Shown one piece after another: positions 9,801 to 17,843 of a DNA stretch of 47,848 nucleotides (position 1 is the stretch's first letter; each line of letters opens with the position of its first letter). This stretch comes from an uncultured Solobacterium sp. GTDB lineage: Bacteria; Bacillota_I; Bacilli_A; Erysipelotrichales; Erysipelotrichaceae. The notes under the pieces were generated by a model. It was given only the letters and a program-made list of their open reading frames with translations. It searched no databases and was not told the origin of the DNA. The DNA lies in assembly GCA_900547815.1 (NCBI GenBank), contig URHY01000005.1, positions 1 through 47,848 of the forward strand. Reading direction: 5' to 3'. The translations under genes and the position numbers were made by a program.

Positions 9801-9972
9801 CCTTTGTGAAGGTCATAGCTAGAATGGAATCAATTGAAATATGGTCTTTTAATACTAATTGACATAATCGTTCAACTAAAACGGCAGTTTTACCACTTCC
9901 TGCACTTGCAGAAACAACAACGTTCGTGTTTCGAATATCGATAGCTTCTTTTTGGGGTATTGAAAAATCCAT
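6862..9972 (-). CDS. addA: ATP-dependent helicase/nuclease subunit A
   Basis: The 1036-residue protein is the UvrD-like helicase and nuclease subunit of AddAB, which resects double-strand breaks for RecA-dependent repair. Visible motifs are Walker A (SASAGSGKT, about residues 20-28), Walker B (DEFQDTN, near 368), QENYRSN (motif IV), HQSKGLQFP (near 707) and FYVATTRP (motif VI). The C-terminal nuclease contains GTLFHEI and DFKTD (near 987). It is somewhat shorter than the Bacillus protein (about 1230 residues), with a trimmed middle. The start lies 1 nt after the addB stop, within a GAGGAAGAAT context, so translation is probably coupled. Confidence 0.95.
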   Translation of the reverse strand: MDFSIPQKEAIDIRNTNVVVSASAGSGKTAVLVERLCQLVLKDHISIDSILAMTFTKDAAAEMKARLLSKLKEQPKTDYILQQMALLETASISTIDSFCLSIVQNYYYKIPISYTMSKQTASTAQTRLAFENAYRHAIQDLDLKAYTQLKMYFHSFGKTEEDIQKYIEDILAIINSKSEEDAKAWIENIQESYTYLNPKIMEYALKYFHNHCLAMTEILDEVIDQISKPEDYEIKKDYLSKCLDATSYSDFKVQFELYLKNTIGFKKTIDKVDYSKYQTSFKEHETSIVENLFDEAFYLKDIQNHKDLVDTLFELTNKVKLYFQLEKKKMEVIDFNDMEHFAYQLLQDPMIKEEMYNKYQMILVDEFQDTNELQEKIIASFCHENNVFRVGDIKQSIYGFRQANPKIMQDWMEKEDANNTPLLLQENYRSNASVIEFNNDFYSKIMNNELLGEQFKDIDIANVGTKGQMESPQYPVRFLYTEYKDEEGNKATIKKNHNENRFDLIANDIIEKHEAGMPYKSMCVLTRNHAPQEKLKAVFEAYNIPAMITIDHGFFTNPAIQIVISTLKALEDLTDDISLCASLMSPLFNISFSQIANCCIEKEKGTSLYMSIKNEDFMKPFFELYTNKNKTITQLLQYIYAYNDFYYASTTIQDKNNLDYLLELAGQFENQNDIHSFVLQLSKDAMQDQTQEASLYGKEDDVVQVKTMHQSKGLQFPIVYILSQHEQRDKHGSSCILFDSTLGLSLKGLSLDYKLKYNSIYHLALQTKKELDDLAEEMRVFYVATTRPQKELVIVDTIESIEDFYSPLNAYTLLEDESYTGWLLHTYAHMSDSLVVFDKKQGLYERPLKVRQNNTPYILPTYSKASKAFSSQTASGAKIKLDWKEVSLSKNIGTIRGTLFHEIVAQCAYPYQEKDIIAYADSYGYTLKNHDIKQILALNLDALYASWMKEKHVFEQSYIIEEKNQVVHGFMDLVIYKDNEIIIVDFKTDAVDNEQKLIDLYTIQLQIYKKAMKKLTNLPINTCIYSFSLSKCIYLE

Positions 9973-9973
9973 A

Positions 9974-12523
9974 TTATTCTTCCTCCTTTTCTACGCGAAG
10001 TTTTGGTTCAACTTCATTAGCTAGATTTCTACAAATGGATCTATATGCACAATATTTACATGCATCTTTTACATGATTTGGAAGAGTTTGGCCACTAGAA
10101 ATATCTTCTAAAAGACTGTCAATAACTTGGCTCCATTCAGATTTGATCGTTTCTAAAGCTGGATTTGTCTTTTTTACAGGCATATATTGTTTAATGTCAT
10201 CACAATAAATACTCGCATCACTAAAATGCCAGCCTTTGAGCTTGCGATTTCTTGTGAATGTCTCTAGAATGTCAGATTCATTAGTGATACTTAATTCAGG
10301 CACTTTCTTACGATAATTTAATTTTCCATAAGCAAGTGCTTCTGGTGTAGTTCTTAAGGCAATATAAAAACATCCTACAGGAATTAAATTGGATTCTTTT
10401 TCATAAGCTAACGTATATGTAGCTAGTTGTAAGGCAAGGCCGGATTCAAATTCATTCAGGCTAATATCTTTGTCACTTGATTTATAGTCAAAGATACAAA
10501 AGGATGTGCTTGAACTATCGATACGATCAATATATCCATATAAATCGATAGTATATTCATTCCATGGATATGAATAAGAAAACTTATGTTCTTGTTTATC
10601 AACATTCATGTGCCAGTTTGTTTCAAAACTATGAAGTTGTTCAAAAATCAAAACAAGTTTTTCTGTGATTTCTTCAATTTGTGAATCAAACCATGTGGCT
10701 TGCTGTAAAAGTACTTGTTTAGCGAAAGTAAATTCTTTTTCAACATATTGATGGATCTCTGCTTTGGATAAAGAAGTATAATCTTGTTTATCTTTAGAAA
10801 TCACTTCTAAGACATGATGTAAAATACTTCCACGAATACGAATATCTGTAATATTTTCCTTTTCCGTTAAGTATAAGCCGTATTTTAAGGCATGAGAAAA
10901 TGGACATCGAGCATAGGATTCAAGTCTTGAAATAGAACCTTTAAAGTGATTGTCTTTAAAAAAGATGGATTGAGCTATTTTCTTGTCTAAATCAATGCTT
11001 GGAGTGGTCCAATGAAAAGAATCTGGAGTTGTTATAAATTTTGGCTTTGTTTGTAGCCAATTTTCAATTTCTGAACTTGATTCATAATTCTTTCCTTGAT
11101 AGTCGCTTTGTGGGTATAGAATATAAAGTGTTTCACATAAGGATAAACAATCAAAGATTTGTGTTTGTTGATTTTGAATACGTGTTTCAAGATTAGGAAG
11201 GTCTGTGTTTTTTACATAAGCTTCATCAAAGATGCCTGAATGTAGTTTTAAAGCAGGAAATGCATTGGCATTTGTTCCTGTCAAAAAGACAATAGGCCTT
11301 AATGATGTGATGTCTTGTCTTGATCCAATTAATACACCTTCAATTGTATTGGCTTTTTGATTGGCAGAAAGATTTTGAATCTGATGAATCAAAATATTTA
11401 AATCACTCGCATTATGAATGTGTGTATGTACATCTTGAATGAGTGACATGACGTCGTTAAAGGCATTAAAATCTTCTTTTGAAACATGTTCATGTAGATT
11501 TTGAATGTGTTTTGCGATTTCAAGAAAATCTAATGTGTTAAATAAGAAAGCATGATTTTGTATCCATTCTAATGTTTGTTGTTCTAATTTTTGGTAGGAT
11601 TCAAATTGATAAAGATTAATGATCTCATTTTCTTCGTAAGAAATAATACTTAGGTGCGGTTCAAAATTAAGGAATTTTTCTGGGAATAATGTGTAGTATT
11701 GTATTAGATAATTTTCATTTGGATATAAAGTTTGAATGAGGTTTATAAAACTTTTAAGATCCATGTCTTTTATCCATGTTAAGTAACTGATCCATTCATT
11801 ATAAATAGACGTAATATGTGTTTCTTGTATAGTTGTGAATGGAATCTTATGAGCTGTAAGAATTTGGGTTAGAACACTTTCATCACTCGCGTTATTTAGG
11901 GCAATGAAAATATCATCTGCCAAATAATCATTTTCGATAATTAGATGGGCAAGGACTTCCATTTGTTTACGTGTATTCGCAACACTATAATAATGAGTTT
12001 GACATAATTGGTTTTCACCAAGCCATTTTGCCCCATGATCCATTAATATTTGAATCCAATAGTTGTCTAATTGGGAATATTCTTTTTTTAGAATATAGAT
12101 ATTTTCTAAATCAGGTAAACTTGAAAGAACATCTTTGGTTTGGTCTTCCTTAAGTTCAATGGGATATAGAAGATTTAAAATTTCATTTAAGTCTTTTTCT
12201 TTTTGAGTTGAAGAAGGAAAATCTTGGATTTGATAAGTTTTAGCCATTTTAATAAAGTCTAGGCAGGCATTTAAAAAATCATAGTCTTCTTTACTGGAAT
12301 AGAAGGCGTTTTGAACAGACACTTTTTGTAAGGCTTCTTTGTATAAATAAAGAATTTCAATGTCGGATTTTGTTTGTCCATGATAAAAAGAAGATAGCCA
12401 GCTAGACAAGGTTAAAACTTGTATGCCAAGGCAATCTCTTTTTTGTTTTAAAATTTCTTTGTATAAAGATAAATGTAGGGTAGCCGGAGCTAATATTGTA
12501 CTGTTGTCTGGAATTTGTATCAT
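9974..12523 (-). CDS. addB: ATP-dependent nuclease subunit B
   Basis: This 849-residue partner of AddA has the PD-(D/E)XK nuclease near its C-terminus (GYIDRID, then DYKSSD near residue 680). It also has the cysteines expected for the structural iron-sulphur cluster: one in ARCPFS near 539 and three in CKYCAYRSIC near 821. The N-terminus (IPDNSTILAPATLHLS) lacks the Walker A loop found in Bacillus AddB, and the protein is about 300 residues shorter. It resembles the reduced RexB-like forms. The ATG at 12523 has AGGTG 7 nt upstream, and the gene is first in an addB-addA operon. Confidence 0.93.
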   Translation of the reverse strand: MIQIPDNSTILAPATLHLSLYKEILKQKRDCLGIQVLTLSSWLSSFYHGQTKSDIEILYLYKEALQKVSVQNAFYSSKEDYDFLNACLDFIKMAKTYQIQDFPSSTQKEKDLNEILNLLYPIELKEDQTKDVLSSLPDLENIYILKKEYSQLDNYWIQILMDHGAKWLGENQLCQTHYYSVANTRKQMEVLAHLIIENDYLADDIFIALNNASDESVLTQILTAHKIPFTTIQETHITSIYNEWISYLTWIKDMDLKSFINLIQTLYPNENYLIQYYTLFPEKFLNFEPHLSIISYEENEIINLYQFESYQKLEQQTLEWIQNHAFLFNTLDFLEIAKHIQNLHEHVSKEDFNAFNDVMSLIQDVHTHIHNASDLNILIHQIQNLSANQKANTIEGVLIGSRQDITSLRPIVFLTGTNANAFPALKLHSGIFDEAYVKNTDLPNLETRIQNQQTQIFDCLSLCETLYILYPQSDYQGKNYESSSEIENWLQTKPKFITTPDSFHWTTPSIDLDKKIAQSIFFKDNHFKGSISRLESYARCPFSHALKYGLYLTEKENITDIRIRGSILHHVLEVISKDKQDYTSLSKAEIHQYVEKEFTFAKQVLLQQATWFDSQIEEITEKLVLIFEQLHSFETNWHMNVDKQEHKFSYSYPWNEYTIDLYGYIDRIDSSSTSFCIFDYKSSDKDISLNEFESGLALQLATYTLAYEKESNLIPVGCFYIALRTTPEALAYGKLNYRKKVPELSITNESDILETFTRNRKLKGWHFSDASIYCDDIKQYMPVKKTNPALETIKSEWSQVIDSLLEDISSGQTLPNHVKDACKYCAYRSICRNLANEVEPKLRVEKEEE

Positions 12524-12540
12524 AAATTATCACCTAGATT

Positions 12541-12571
12541 ATTATACCATGTTGCTTATATTTTCATTCAA
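12541..12571 (-). promoter_or_regulatory. addBA promoter
   Basis: On the minus strand TTGAAT (12571-12566) and an extended -10, TGGTATAAT (box at 12546-12541), are separated by 19 bp. The -10 box is close to the addB ribosome binding site, so the leader is short. Confidence 0.5.
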
Positions 12572-12576
12572 TGATA

Positions 12577-12613
12577 TTATTAACTCGAAAGTTAATAACT
12601 GTAGAGTTAATAA
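12577..12613. repeat. Palindrome plus third half-site before ATPase gene
   Basis: TTATTAACT (12577-12585) and AGTTAATAA (12590-12598) form a perfect 9-bp inverted repeat around CGAA. The half-site AGTTAATAA recurs at 12605-12613, 15 bp after the previous one and 3 nt before the ribosome binding site of the ATPase gene. The arrangement looks like an operator. Confidence 0.65.
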
Positions 12614-12625
12614 AGTGGAGGATCT

Positions 12626-13987
12626 ATGTTTGTTGGTAGAAAAAAGGAATTAGATGCATTAAATAGCCGATATAAAAGTAACAGAAAAGAATTTGGTGTA
12701 TTGTATGGAAGAAGACGAATAGGGAAATCGTCCATATTGAATGAATTTTTAAAGGGTAAAAAGGGTATATTGTTTCAGGCTAAGCAAGATAATAGTTATG
12801 GAAATTTAAAATCTTTTTCTTATGAAGTGGATCATTTGTTGAATCTACCAGATACATTTGTTTTTGCGAGTTGGCAACATGCCTTTAAATCGATTCAAGA
12901 ATACGCAAAGAATGAGCGTTTTGTGTTGGTTATAGATGAGTATCCGTATATAGTAAGTCAAGATTCTAGTTTCTCTTCCGTTTTACAAGAGTTTATTGAT
13001 CATGCGAGTGATAATATGATGGTCATCTTATCGGGAAGTGATATAGGATTTTTGCAAAGAGAAATACAGAATCATGCGAGTCCACTATATAAAAGACGTA
13101 CTTTTGAGATGGAAATCAAAAAAATGAATTTTATGGACGCAAAGGAATTTGTGATGATGGAGGATGTTGAAAGTCAAGCTAATTATTTGTGTTTAATGTC
13201 GGGATATCCATATTATTTATCGACAATTGATCATACAAAAACATTTTATGAAAATATTCAATACTTATTGTTTAATGAGTTTGGAACATTTTTTAATTTG
13301 CCAGATCAACTTCTATCAAATTCAACGAATGTACAAGATGTATATAATTCAATATTAGTATCAATCTCAAAGCGAAATCGTACAATAAAAACGATTAGTG
13401 AAGATATTCATGAGGCAGAGGCTAAAGTCTCTAAATATATTTCAACATTGATAAAGAGTGAAATTGTAGAGAAAAAGAATATGTATAATGGAAATAAGCG
13501 AACGATATATTATGATATATCGGATTCGATGTTGAAATTGTGGTATACCTTAATTTTTGAAAATCAGGAGAAGATAAAAATAAATGGCAATCTTGTGTTT
13601 GAACGAAATAAAGAAAAATTAGATTCATTTCTTTCGTTTGAATTTGAGAATTTATCGATTTTATATATGGATATGTTAAATGAAAAAGGTGAATTAGAAG
13701 ACATTTTTCCACATATACAGAATTATAAGGTTGATAATTCGAAATTAAGCAGATCGATTGAAATAGATGGTATCACAAGTACTAAAGAATATTTGTTGGT
13801 GATGGATTGTAAATATCGAAATAAAAAATATACAAAGGATATGTATGAACATCTAAAAGAGAGCGCCTCTATTTTTCCAGACAAATTAAAAAGAGTATAT
13901 TATATCTTTTCGAAAGAAGGATTCAATGAAAATATGATTGAAGATAAAAATATACATTTGTTTGACTTGAAAAAAATGTTTGAATAA
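12626..13987 (+). CDS. Archaeal-type ATPase with DUF234-like C-terminus
   Basis: The 453-residue protein opens with MFVGRKKEL and a P-loop (GRRRIGKSS, about residues 28-36). Walker B is VIDEYPY near 103, and a sensor-like LSGSD follows. This is the layout of the 'ATPase domain predominantly from Archaea' family. After a winged-helix-like region (about 240-300), the C-terminal part matches DUF234. It shows an EIDGI...MDCKYR pattern near 378-397 that fits a PD-(D/E)XK nuclease core. The biological role of the family is not established. It stands alone between addB and the FAD enzyme, with GGAGG 4 nt before the ATG and an operator-like palindrome just upstream. It is not part of the neighbouring operons and may be a mobile or selfish gene. 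Confidence 0.85.
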   Translation: MFVGRKKELDALNSRYKSNRKEFGVLYGRRRIGKSSILNEFLKGKKGILFQAKQDNSYGNLKSFSYEVDHLLNLPDTFVFASWQHAFKSIQEYAKNERFVLVIDEYPYIVSQDSSFSSVLQEFIDHASDNMMVILSGSDIGFLQREIQNHASPLYKRRTFEMEIKKMNFMDAKEFVMMEDVESQANYLCLMSGYPYYLSTIDHTKTFYENIQYLLFNEFGTFFNLPDQLLSNSTNVQDVYNSILVSISKRNRTIKTISEDIHEAEAKVSKYISTLIKSEIVEKKNMYNGNKRTIYYDISDSMLKLWYTLIFENQEKIKINGNLVFERNKEKLDSFLSFEFENLSILYMDMLNEKGELEDIFPHIQNYKVDNSKLSRSIEIDGITSTKEYLLVMDCKYRNKKYTKDMYEHLKESASIFPDKLKRVYYIFSKEGFNENMIEDKNIHLFDLKKMFE

Positions 13988-13990
13988 TTG

Positions 13991-14018
13991 AAAAAAAGTG
14001 GATCATTTGATCCACTTT
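13991..14018 (-). terminator. Terminator of the FAD oxidoreductase gene
   Basis: A perfect 10-bp stem (AAAGTGGATC at 13995-14004, GATCCACTTT at 14009-14018) has an ATTT loop. A-run 13991-13997 gives seven U residues leftward. It probably also ends the ATPase transcript, although the rightward U-run is only three. Confidence 0.85.
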
Positions 14019-14026
14019 GTGTCTTA

Positions 14027-15397
14027 TTATAGATTTTCTGTAATGTGTCTTGCGACATATACACCTGATGCACTGGCATGACTTAATGAGTGTGTTACAC
14101 CTGAACAGTCTCCGATAACGAATAGTCCTTTGTGTTTTGTTTCTAAGTTCTTGTCTACTTTGACTTGCATATTGTAGAACTTAACTTCGACACCATATAG
14201 TAATGTATCATCACTAGCTGTTGATGGACATACTTTATCAAGGGCATAAATCATTTCTATAATGTCATCTAATTGACGTTTTGGAATAACTAGAGATAAG
14301 TCTCCTGGCGTAGCCTTCAATGTAGGAGTTACGAATCCTTGTGCAATACGGCTTGGAGTTGAGCGTTGTCCACGAATCAAATCACCAAAACGTTGAACGA
14401 TAACGCCACCACCTAACATGTTTGATAGACGGGCAATACTTTCACCATATTGGTTACTTTGTGAGAATGGTTCTGTGAAATGATTTGATACTAATAGGGC
14501 AAAGTTTGTGTTGCTTGTGAAACGAGCAGGATCTTCATAACTGTGACCATTTACAGTTATGATTCCGTTTGTGTTTTCGTTTACGACAACACCTCTAGGA
14601 TTCATACAGAATGTACGAACACGGTCTTGATATTTTTTTGAACGATATACGATTTTTGATTCATATAATGAGTCTGTTAATTCTGAGAATGTATCGGCAT
14701 TTAATTCAACACGAACACCAATGTCTACACGATCACTTTTTGTTTCAATACCTAGATTTGAACATACAGATTCCATCCATTTACTTCCTGAACGACCTGT
14801 AGAGATGATACATTGTGCAGATGTATATGTTTCATCACCACAAACTACTTCATATCCATCTTCAATTTTATTTACCATATCGATGTGTTTAAAGAAATGG
14901 AATTCGGCTTTGTCTTTTAAATCATTGTATAGATTTTCAAGTACAACATAGTTAATATCTGTTCCTAAGTGACGTACTTTTGCCTTCAATAAGTGAAGAT
15001 CATTTTGAAGACATTTTTTAGCGATAGCTGCATCTGAATTTGCGTATAAACGCGTTTTTGCTCCACCCATCTTGCAGTTGATTTCATCAACATACTCCAT
15101 TAAATCGATAGCTTCTTGTTCACCTACATATTCATATAGGTTTCCACCAAATTCATTTGTGATATTATATTTTCCATCACTGAATGCTCCGGCTCCACCA
15201 AAACCATTCATGATAGCACATGATTTACAATGGATACATGATTTGATTTTCTTTCCATCGATTGGACATTTTCTTTTTTCTAATGGAGCACCCGCTTCAA
15301 ATACACCAATTTTTAATTCAGGTTTGTTTTTAAGTAATTCGTAGGCAGAGAAGATTCCTCCAGGCCCAGCACCAATAATAATGATATCGTATTGCAT
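14027..15397 (-). CDS. FAD-dependent oxidoreductase with N-terminal Cys cluster
   Basis: The 456-residue protein starts with a dinucleotide-binding fold (IIIGAGPGGIFSAYELL) and ends with the matching FAD site VIGDCSGVTHSLSHASASG. It belongs to the group of uncharacterised FAD-dependent dehydrogenases (COG2509-like). Near residues 43-61 it carries CPIDGKKIKSCIHCKSC, four cysteines that could hold an iron-sulphur cluster or zinc. GFGGAGAFSDGKYN follows. The reaction is unknown. AGGAGG at 15406-15411 fixes the ATG at 15397. The short leader carries a purine-riboswitch-like aptamer, so expression is likely tied to a purine, which is unexpected for this family. Confidence 0.88.
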   Translation of the reverse strand: MQYDIIIIGAGPGGIFSAYELLKNKPELKIGVFEAGAPLEKRKCPIDGKKIKSCIHCKSCAIMNGFGGAGAFSDGKYNITNEFGGNLYEYVGEQEAIDLMEYVDEINCKMGGAKTRLYANSDAAIAKKCLQNDLHLLKAKVRHLGTDINYVVLENLYNDLKDKAEFHFFKHIDMVNKIEDGYEVVCGDETYTSAQCIISTGRSGSKWMESVCSNLGIETKSDRVDIGVRVELNADTFSELTDSLYESKIVYRSKKYQDRVRTFCMNPRGVVVNENTNGIITVNGHSYEDPARFTSNTNFALLVSNHFTEPFSQSNQYGESIARLSNMLGGGVIVQRFGDLIRGQRSTPSRIAQGFVTPTLKATPGDLSLVIPKRQLDDIIEMIYALDKVCPSTASDDTLLYGVEVKFYNMQVKVDKNLETKHKGLFVIGDCSGVTHSLSHASASGVYVARHITENL

Positions 15398-15417
15398 TTT
15401 ATTTTCCTCCTATTTGA

Positions 15418-15484
15418 AGGCTATAGTCTACTGTTTTCGGTAGTAGGTATGAACGTTCAACCATATCATGAACTTATATAACCC
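15418..15484 (-). ncRNA. Purine riboswitch aptamer, guanine-type (C74)
   Basis: Read on the minus strand, the 67 nt fold like the xpt-class purine aptamer. P1 is GGGTTAT (15484-15478) with ATAGCCT (15424-15418), and J1/2 is ATAA. P2 is GTTCAT/TTGAAC around loop GATATGG (15467-15461). J2/3 is GTTCATAC. P3 is CTACTA/CAGTAG around loop CCGAAAA (15440-15434), and J3/1 is ACT with the discriminator C. Both loop motifs that form the L2-L3 kiss are present. By xpt numbering (recalled, not computed), U22, U47, U51 and C74 are kept, while positions 49 and 50 differ from the usual U and C. P1 ends 7 nt before the AGGAGG of the FAD gene. There is no terminator, so control would be translational. Confidence 0.8.
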
Positions 15485-15489
15485 GGACT

Positions 15490-15518
15490 ATTATACGGAT
15501 AAAGTTTCTTTTATGCAA
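15490..15518 (-). promoter_or_regulatory. Promoter of riboswitch-FAD gene transcript
   Basis: TTGCAT (15518-15513), a 17-bp spacer and TATAAT (15495-15490) are placed so that the predicted start falls at 15483-15484. That is the first G of the aptamer P1 stem. Confidence 0.75.
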
Positions 15519-15550
15519 GTAATATTTTTAAAAACGAAATAAGAAAAAAA

Positions 15551-15577
15551 TGCTATAATCATGTAGGCTAGAAGAGG
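15551..15577 (+). promoter_or_regulatory. Extended -10 promoter and RBS of yitT operon
   Basis: TGCTATAAT (15551-15559) is an extended -10 with a weak -35. GAAGAGG (15571-15577) precedes the ATG at 15585. Confidence 0.55.
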
Positions 15578-15584
15578 TATACAT

Positions 15585-16469
15585 ATGAGTAAGAATAAAA
15601 TACATGACTTTATAATGATTATACTTGGAAACTTTGTAGTTGCATGTTCGGTTTCCTTTTTTATACTTCCTAATAATATATTAACGGGTGGTGTTGCTGG
15701 TGTGGCTGTCGCATTACATCCAATCCTTCCAGTTGATACCGTCTTAATGATTGATGCTTTGACAATTGGATTATTTATATTGGGTGCACTTTTATTAGGA
15801 AAACAATTTGCGATGAAATCCGTAATTTCTACAATTGTATATCCAATCTTTGTGACAAGTTTATCCCAGGTTGCTGCGATGTTTCCTAAAGATACATTTG
15901 TGATGCCTCCTTATGTGGCTACAATCTATGCCGGTGTCATTGTAGGTATTGGTTTAGGATTGGTATTTAGAGTGAATTCAAGTACGGGTGGTATGGACAT
16001 TTTAGCTTTGGTCTTACATAAGTATTTGAAAATTCCTGAAGGAACAAGTGTAATGATCGTGGATGGCTTAACGGTTTTATTAGGTGTTGTAACACACGGT
16101 TTAACTCCAGCTTTGATTGGTATTATGTCTGTATTTGTTTGTGGTGTGGCTATTGATAAAACGGTAATGCTTGGTATGCAGTCCGCAAAAAATGTTATGA
16201 TTATATCAACGGAATGGAAACAAATTCGTCGTATTTTATTAGAGACAGTGGATCGTGGTGTAACGATTCTAGATGGAAGTGGAGGATATACACAAGCACC
16301 TAAGCCTGTGTTGATGTGTGTTATTAAGCAGAAACAATATCCATTATTAGAATCAAGTGTCTTAGAGATTGATCCAAAAGCTTTTATTATAGTGAATGAT
16401 GTGCATCAGGTACATGGAGCTGGTTTTACAACGAAACATGTGGTGGAGACAAATGAAACAACATATTAA
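15585..16469 (+). CDS. YitT family membrane protein
   Basis: The 294-residue protein has about five to six N-terminal membrane segments (residues 8-200). A soluble C-terminal DUF2179 domain follows (GVTILDGSGGYTQAPKPVLMC), the classic YitT layout. Family members have no agreed function; one proposal is transport or sensing linked to small molecules. GAAGAGG at 15571 fixes the start. The last 17 bp overlap rnmV, which makes it the first gene of a long cotranscribed group. Confidence 0.92.
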   Translation: MSKNKIHDFIMIILGNFVVACSVSFFILPNNILTGGVAGVAVALHPILPVDTVLMIDALTIGLFILGALLLGKQFAMKSVISTIVYPIFVTSLSQVAAMFPKDTFVMPPYVATIYAGVIVGIGLGLVFRVNSSTGGMDILALVLHKYLKIPEGTSVMIVDGLTVLLGVVTHGLTPALIGIMSVFVCGVAIDKTVMLGMQSAKNVMIISTEWKQIRRILLETVDRGVTILDGSGGYTQAPKPVLMCVIKQKQYPLLESSVLEIDPKAFIIVNDVHQVHGAGFTTKHVVETNETTY

Positions 16470-16977
16470 GGAAATTATTGTCGTTGAAGGAAAAAATGAC
16501 ACAAATACGTTGCAGTCTTTTTTTGACTGTGACACGATAGAGACAGGTGGAGATCAGGTCAATGAAAAAACGATTGAGCGTGTAAGACAAGCTCAAAAGA
16601 CTAGAGGTGTCATTATCTTTACGGATCCAGACACACCAGGAGAACATATTCGTAGACTAATTAGTGGTAGTGTTAGTGGATGTAAACATGCGTTTATTAA
16701 TAAGGAAAAGGCAAAGACACCAAAAAAAGTAGGTGTAGAGCATGCAAGTAAAGAAGATTTATGGGATGCTTTATGTAATTATGTAACGTTTGAGAATAAA
16801 GAAGAAGTATTGAGCTGGCAAGATTTTATTGACTTAGGTTTAGTAGGAAATAAAGATTTGCGTTTTAAAGTATGTGAGGATTTCCATGTAGGGCCTTGTA
16901 ACGCGAAAACGTGTTTTAAGCGTTTAAATCAGATGAATGTGAAAAAAGAAGAGATAATTGAGAGGAGTCTTTCATGA
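16453..16977 (+). CDS. rnmV: Ribonuclease M5
   Basis: The 174-residue enzyme matures 5S rRNA precursors. Its TOPRIM domain is clear: IIVVEGKND at the N-terminus supplies the catalytic Glu, and IFTDPDTPGEHIR carries the DxD acidic pair. The C-terminal KVGVEHASKEDLWDAL region is typical of RNase M5. The open frame reaches back to 16396 inside yitT, but GTGGAG at 16443-16448 and family alignment support ATG 16453. It overlaps yitT by 17 bp and rsmA by 4 bp (ATGA), the usual rnmV-rsmA pairing. Confidence 0.94.
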   Translation: MKQHIKEIIVVEGKNDTNTLQSFFDCDTIETGGDQVNEKTIERVRQAQKTRGVIIFTDPDTPGEHIRRLISGSVSGCKHAFINKEKAKTPKKVGVEHASKEDLWDALCNYVTFENKEEVLSWQDFIDLGLVGNKDLRFKVCEDFHVGPCNAKTCFKRLNQMNVKKEEIIERSLS

Positions 16978-17843
16978 AACAGGCAATCGCAACAGTAAAG
17001 AAAACAAAAGAGATTCAAGAAAAGTATAATGTTTTCACAAAGAAAAGCTTTGGACAAAATTTTATTATTGAACCTGGGGTTGTCGAAAAAATTGCGAATG
17101 CTGCTATTCAATCCAGGGACGAATTGGTTTTTGAGATTGGTCCAGGAATTGGAGCTTTAACGCAGTTTTTATGTGAAAAAAGTGATCAGGTTGTAGCTTT
17201 TGAAATTGATGAAAGATTACCAATTGTATTAGAGAATGAAATTGGTTTTGATCATCTTCAGATTGTGTTGGAAGACATTTTAAAGGTGGATATTGATGAA
17301 AAGATTCGTGAATTCAGAAAACCTGGGCAAAAGGTTGTGTTCGCCTCAAATCTTCCTTACTACATCACAACGCCAATTTTATTTAAGTTGTTTGAGGCAA
17401 ATGAAGAGATTGAAAGAATTACAGTTATGATGCAAAAAGAAGTGGGTGAACGTTTCTTGGCACATGAAAACGATAAAGAATATAATGCGCTGAGTGTGAT
17501 TACACAATATCGTTGTGATGTAAAAAAAGTAATGGATGTATCACGTAGAGTGTTCTGGCCAAGTCCGAATGTAGATTCTATGGTTATTCAGTTTTCTTTT
17601 CATCATAAATATCATTTAGAAGATGAGAATTATTTCTTTGATTTAGTGAAAGCTTGTTTTACGCAAAGAAGAAAGACAATATATAATAATTTTCAAAATT
17701 TTGTGAGTGATAAAGCTCTCGCAAAAGAGTTGTTAGAACAAGTAAATATAGAGCCAAGTACACGTGCACAACAGTGTACACTAGAAGATTTTATTCGATT
17801 ATATGAGGTGACTTATGCAAGTAGAGGCAAGGGCAAAAATTAA
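16974..17843 (+). CDS. rsmA: 16S rRNA dimethyladenosine transferase
   Basis: This 289-residue RsmA/KsgA enzyme dimethylates two adjacent adenines near the 3' end of 16S rRNA. The N-terminal KSFGQNFI segment, SAM-binding FEIGPGIGALT and catalytic NLPYYITTP motif are all present. The helical C-terminal domain includes the conserved FTQRRKTIYNN. The start ATG overlaps the rnmV stop. The 3' end overlaps ispE by 29 bp, so the three genes are probably translated in a coupled manner. Confidence 0.97.
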   Translation: MKQAIATVKKTKEIQEKYNVFTKKSFGQNFIIEPGVVEKIANAAIQSRDELVFEIGPGIGALTQFLCEKSDQVVAFEIDERLPIVLENEIGFDHLQIVLEDILKVDIDEKIREFRKPGQKVVFASNLPYYITTPILFKLFEANEEIERITVMMQKEVGERFLAHENDKEYNALSVITQYRCDVKKVMDVSRRVFWPSPNVDSMVIQFSFHHKYHLEDENYFFDLVKACFTQRRKTIYNNFQNFVSDKALAKELLEQVNIEPSTRAQQCTLEDFIRLYEVTYASRGKGKN

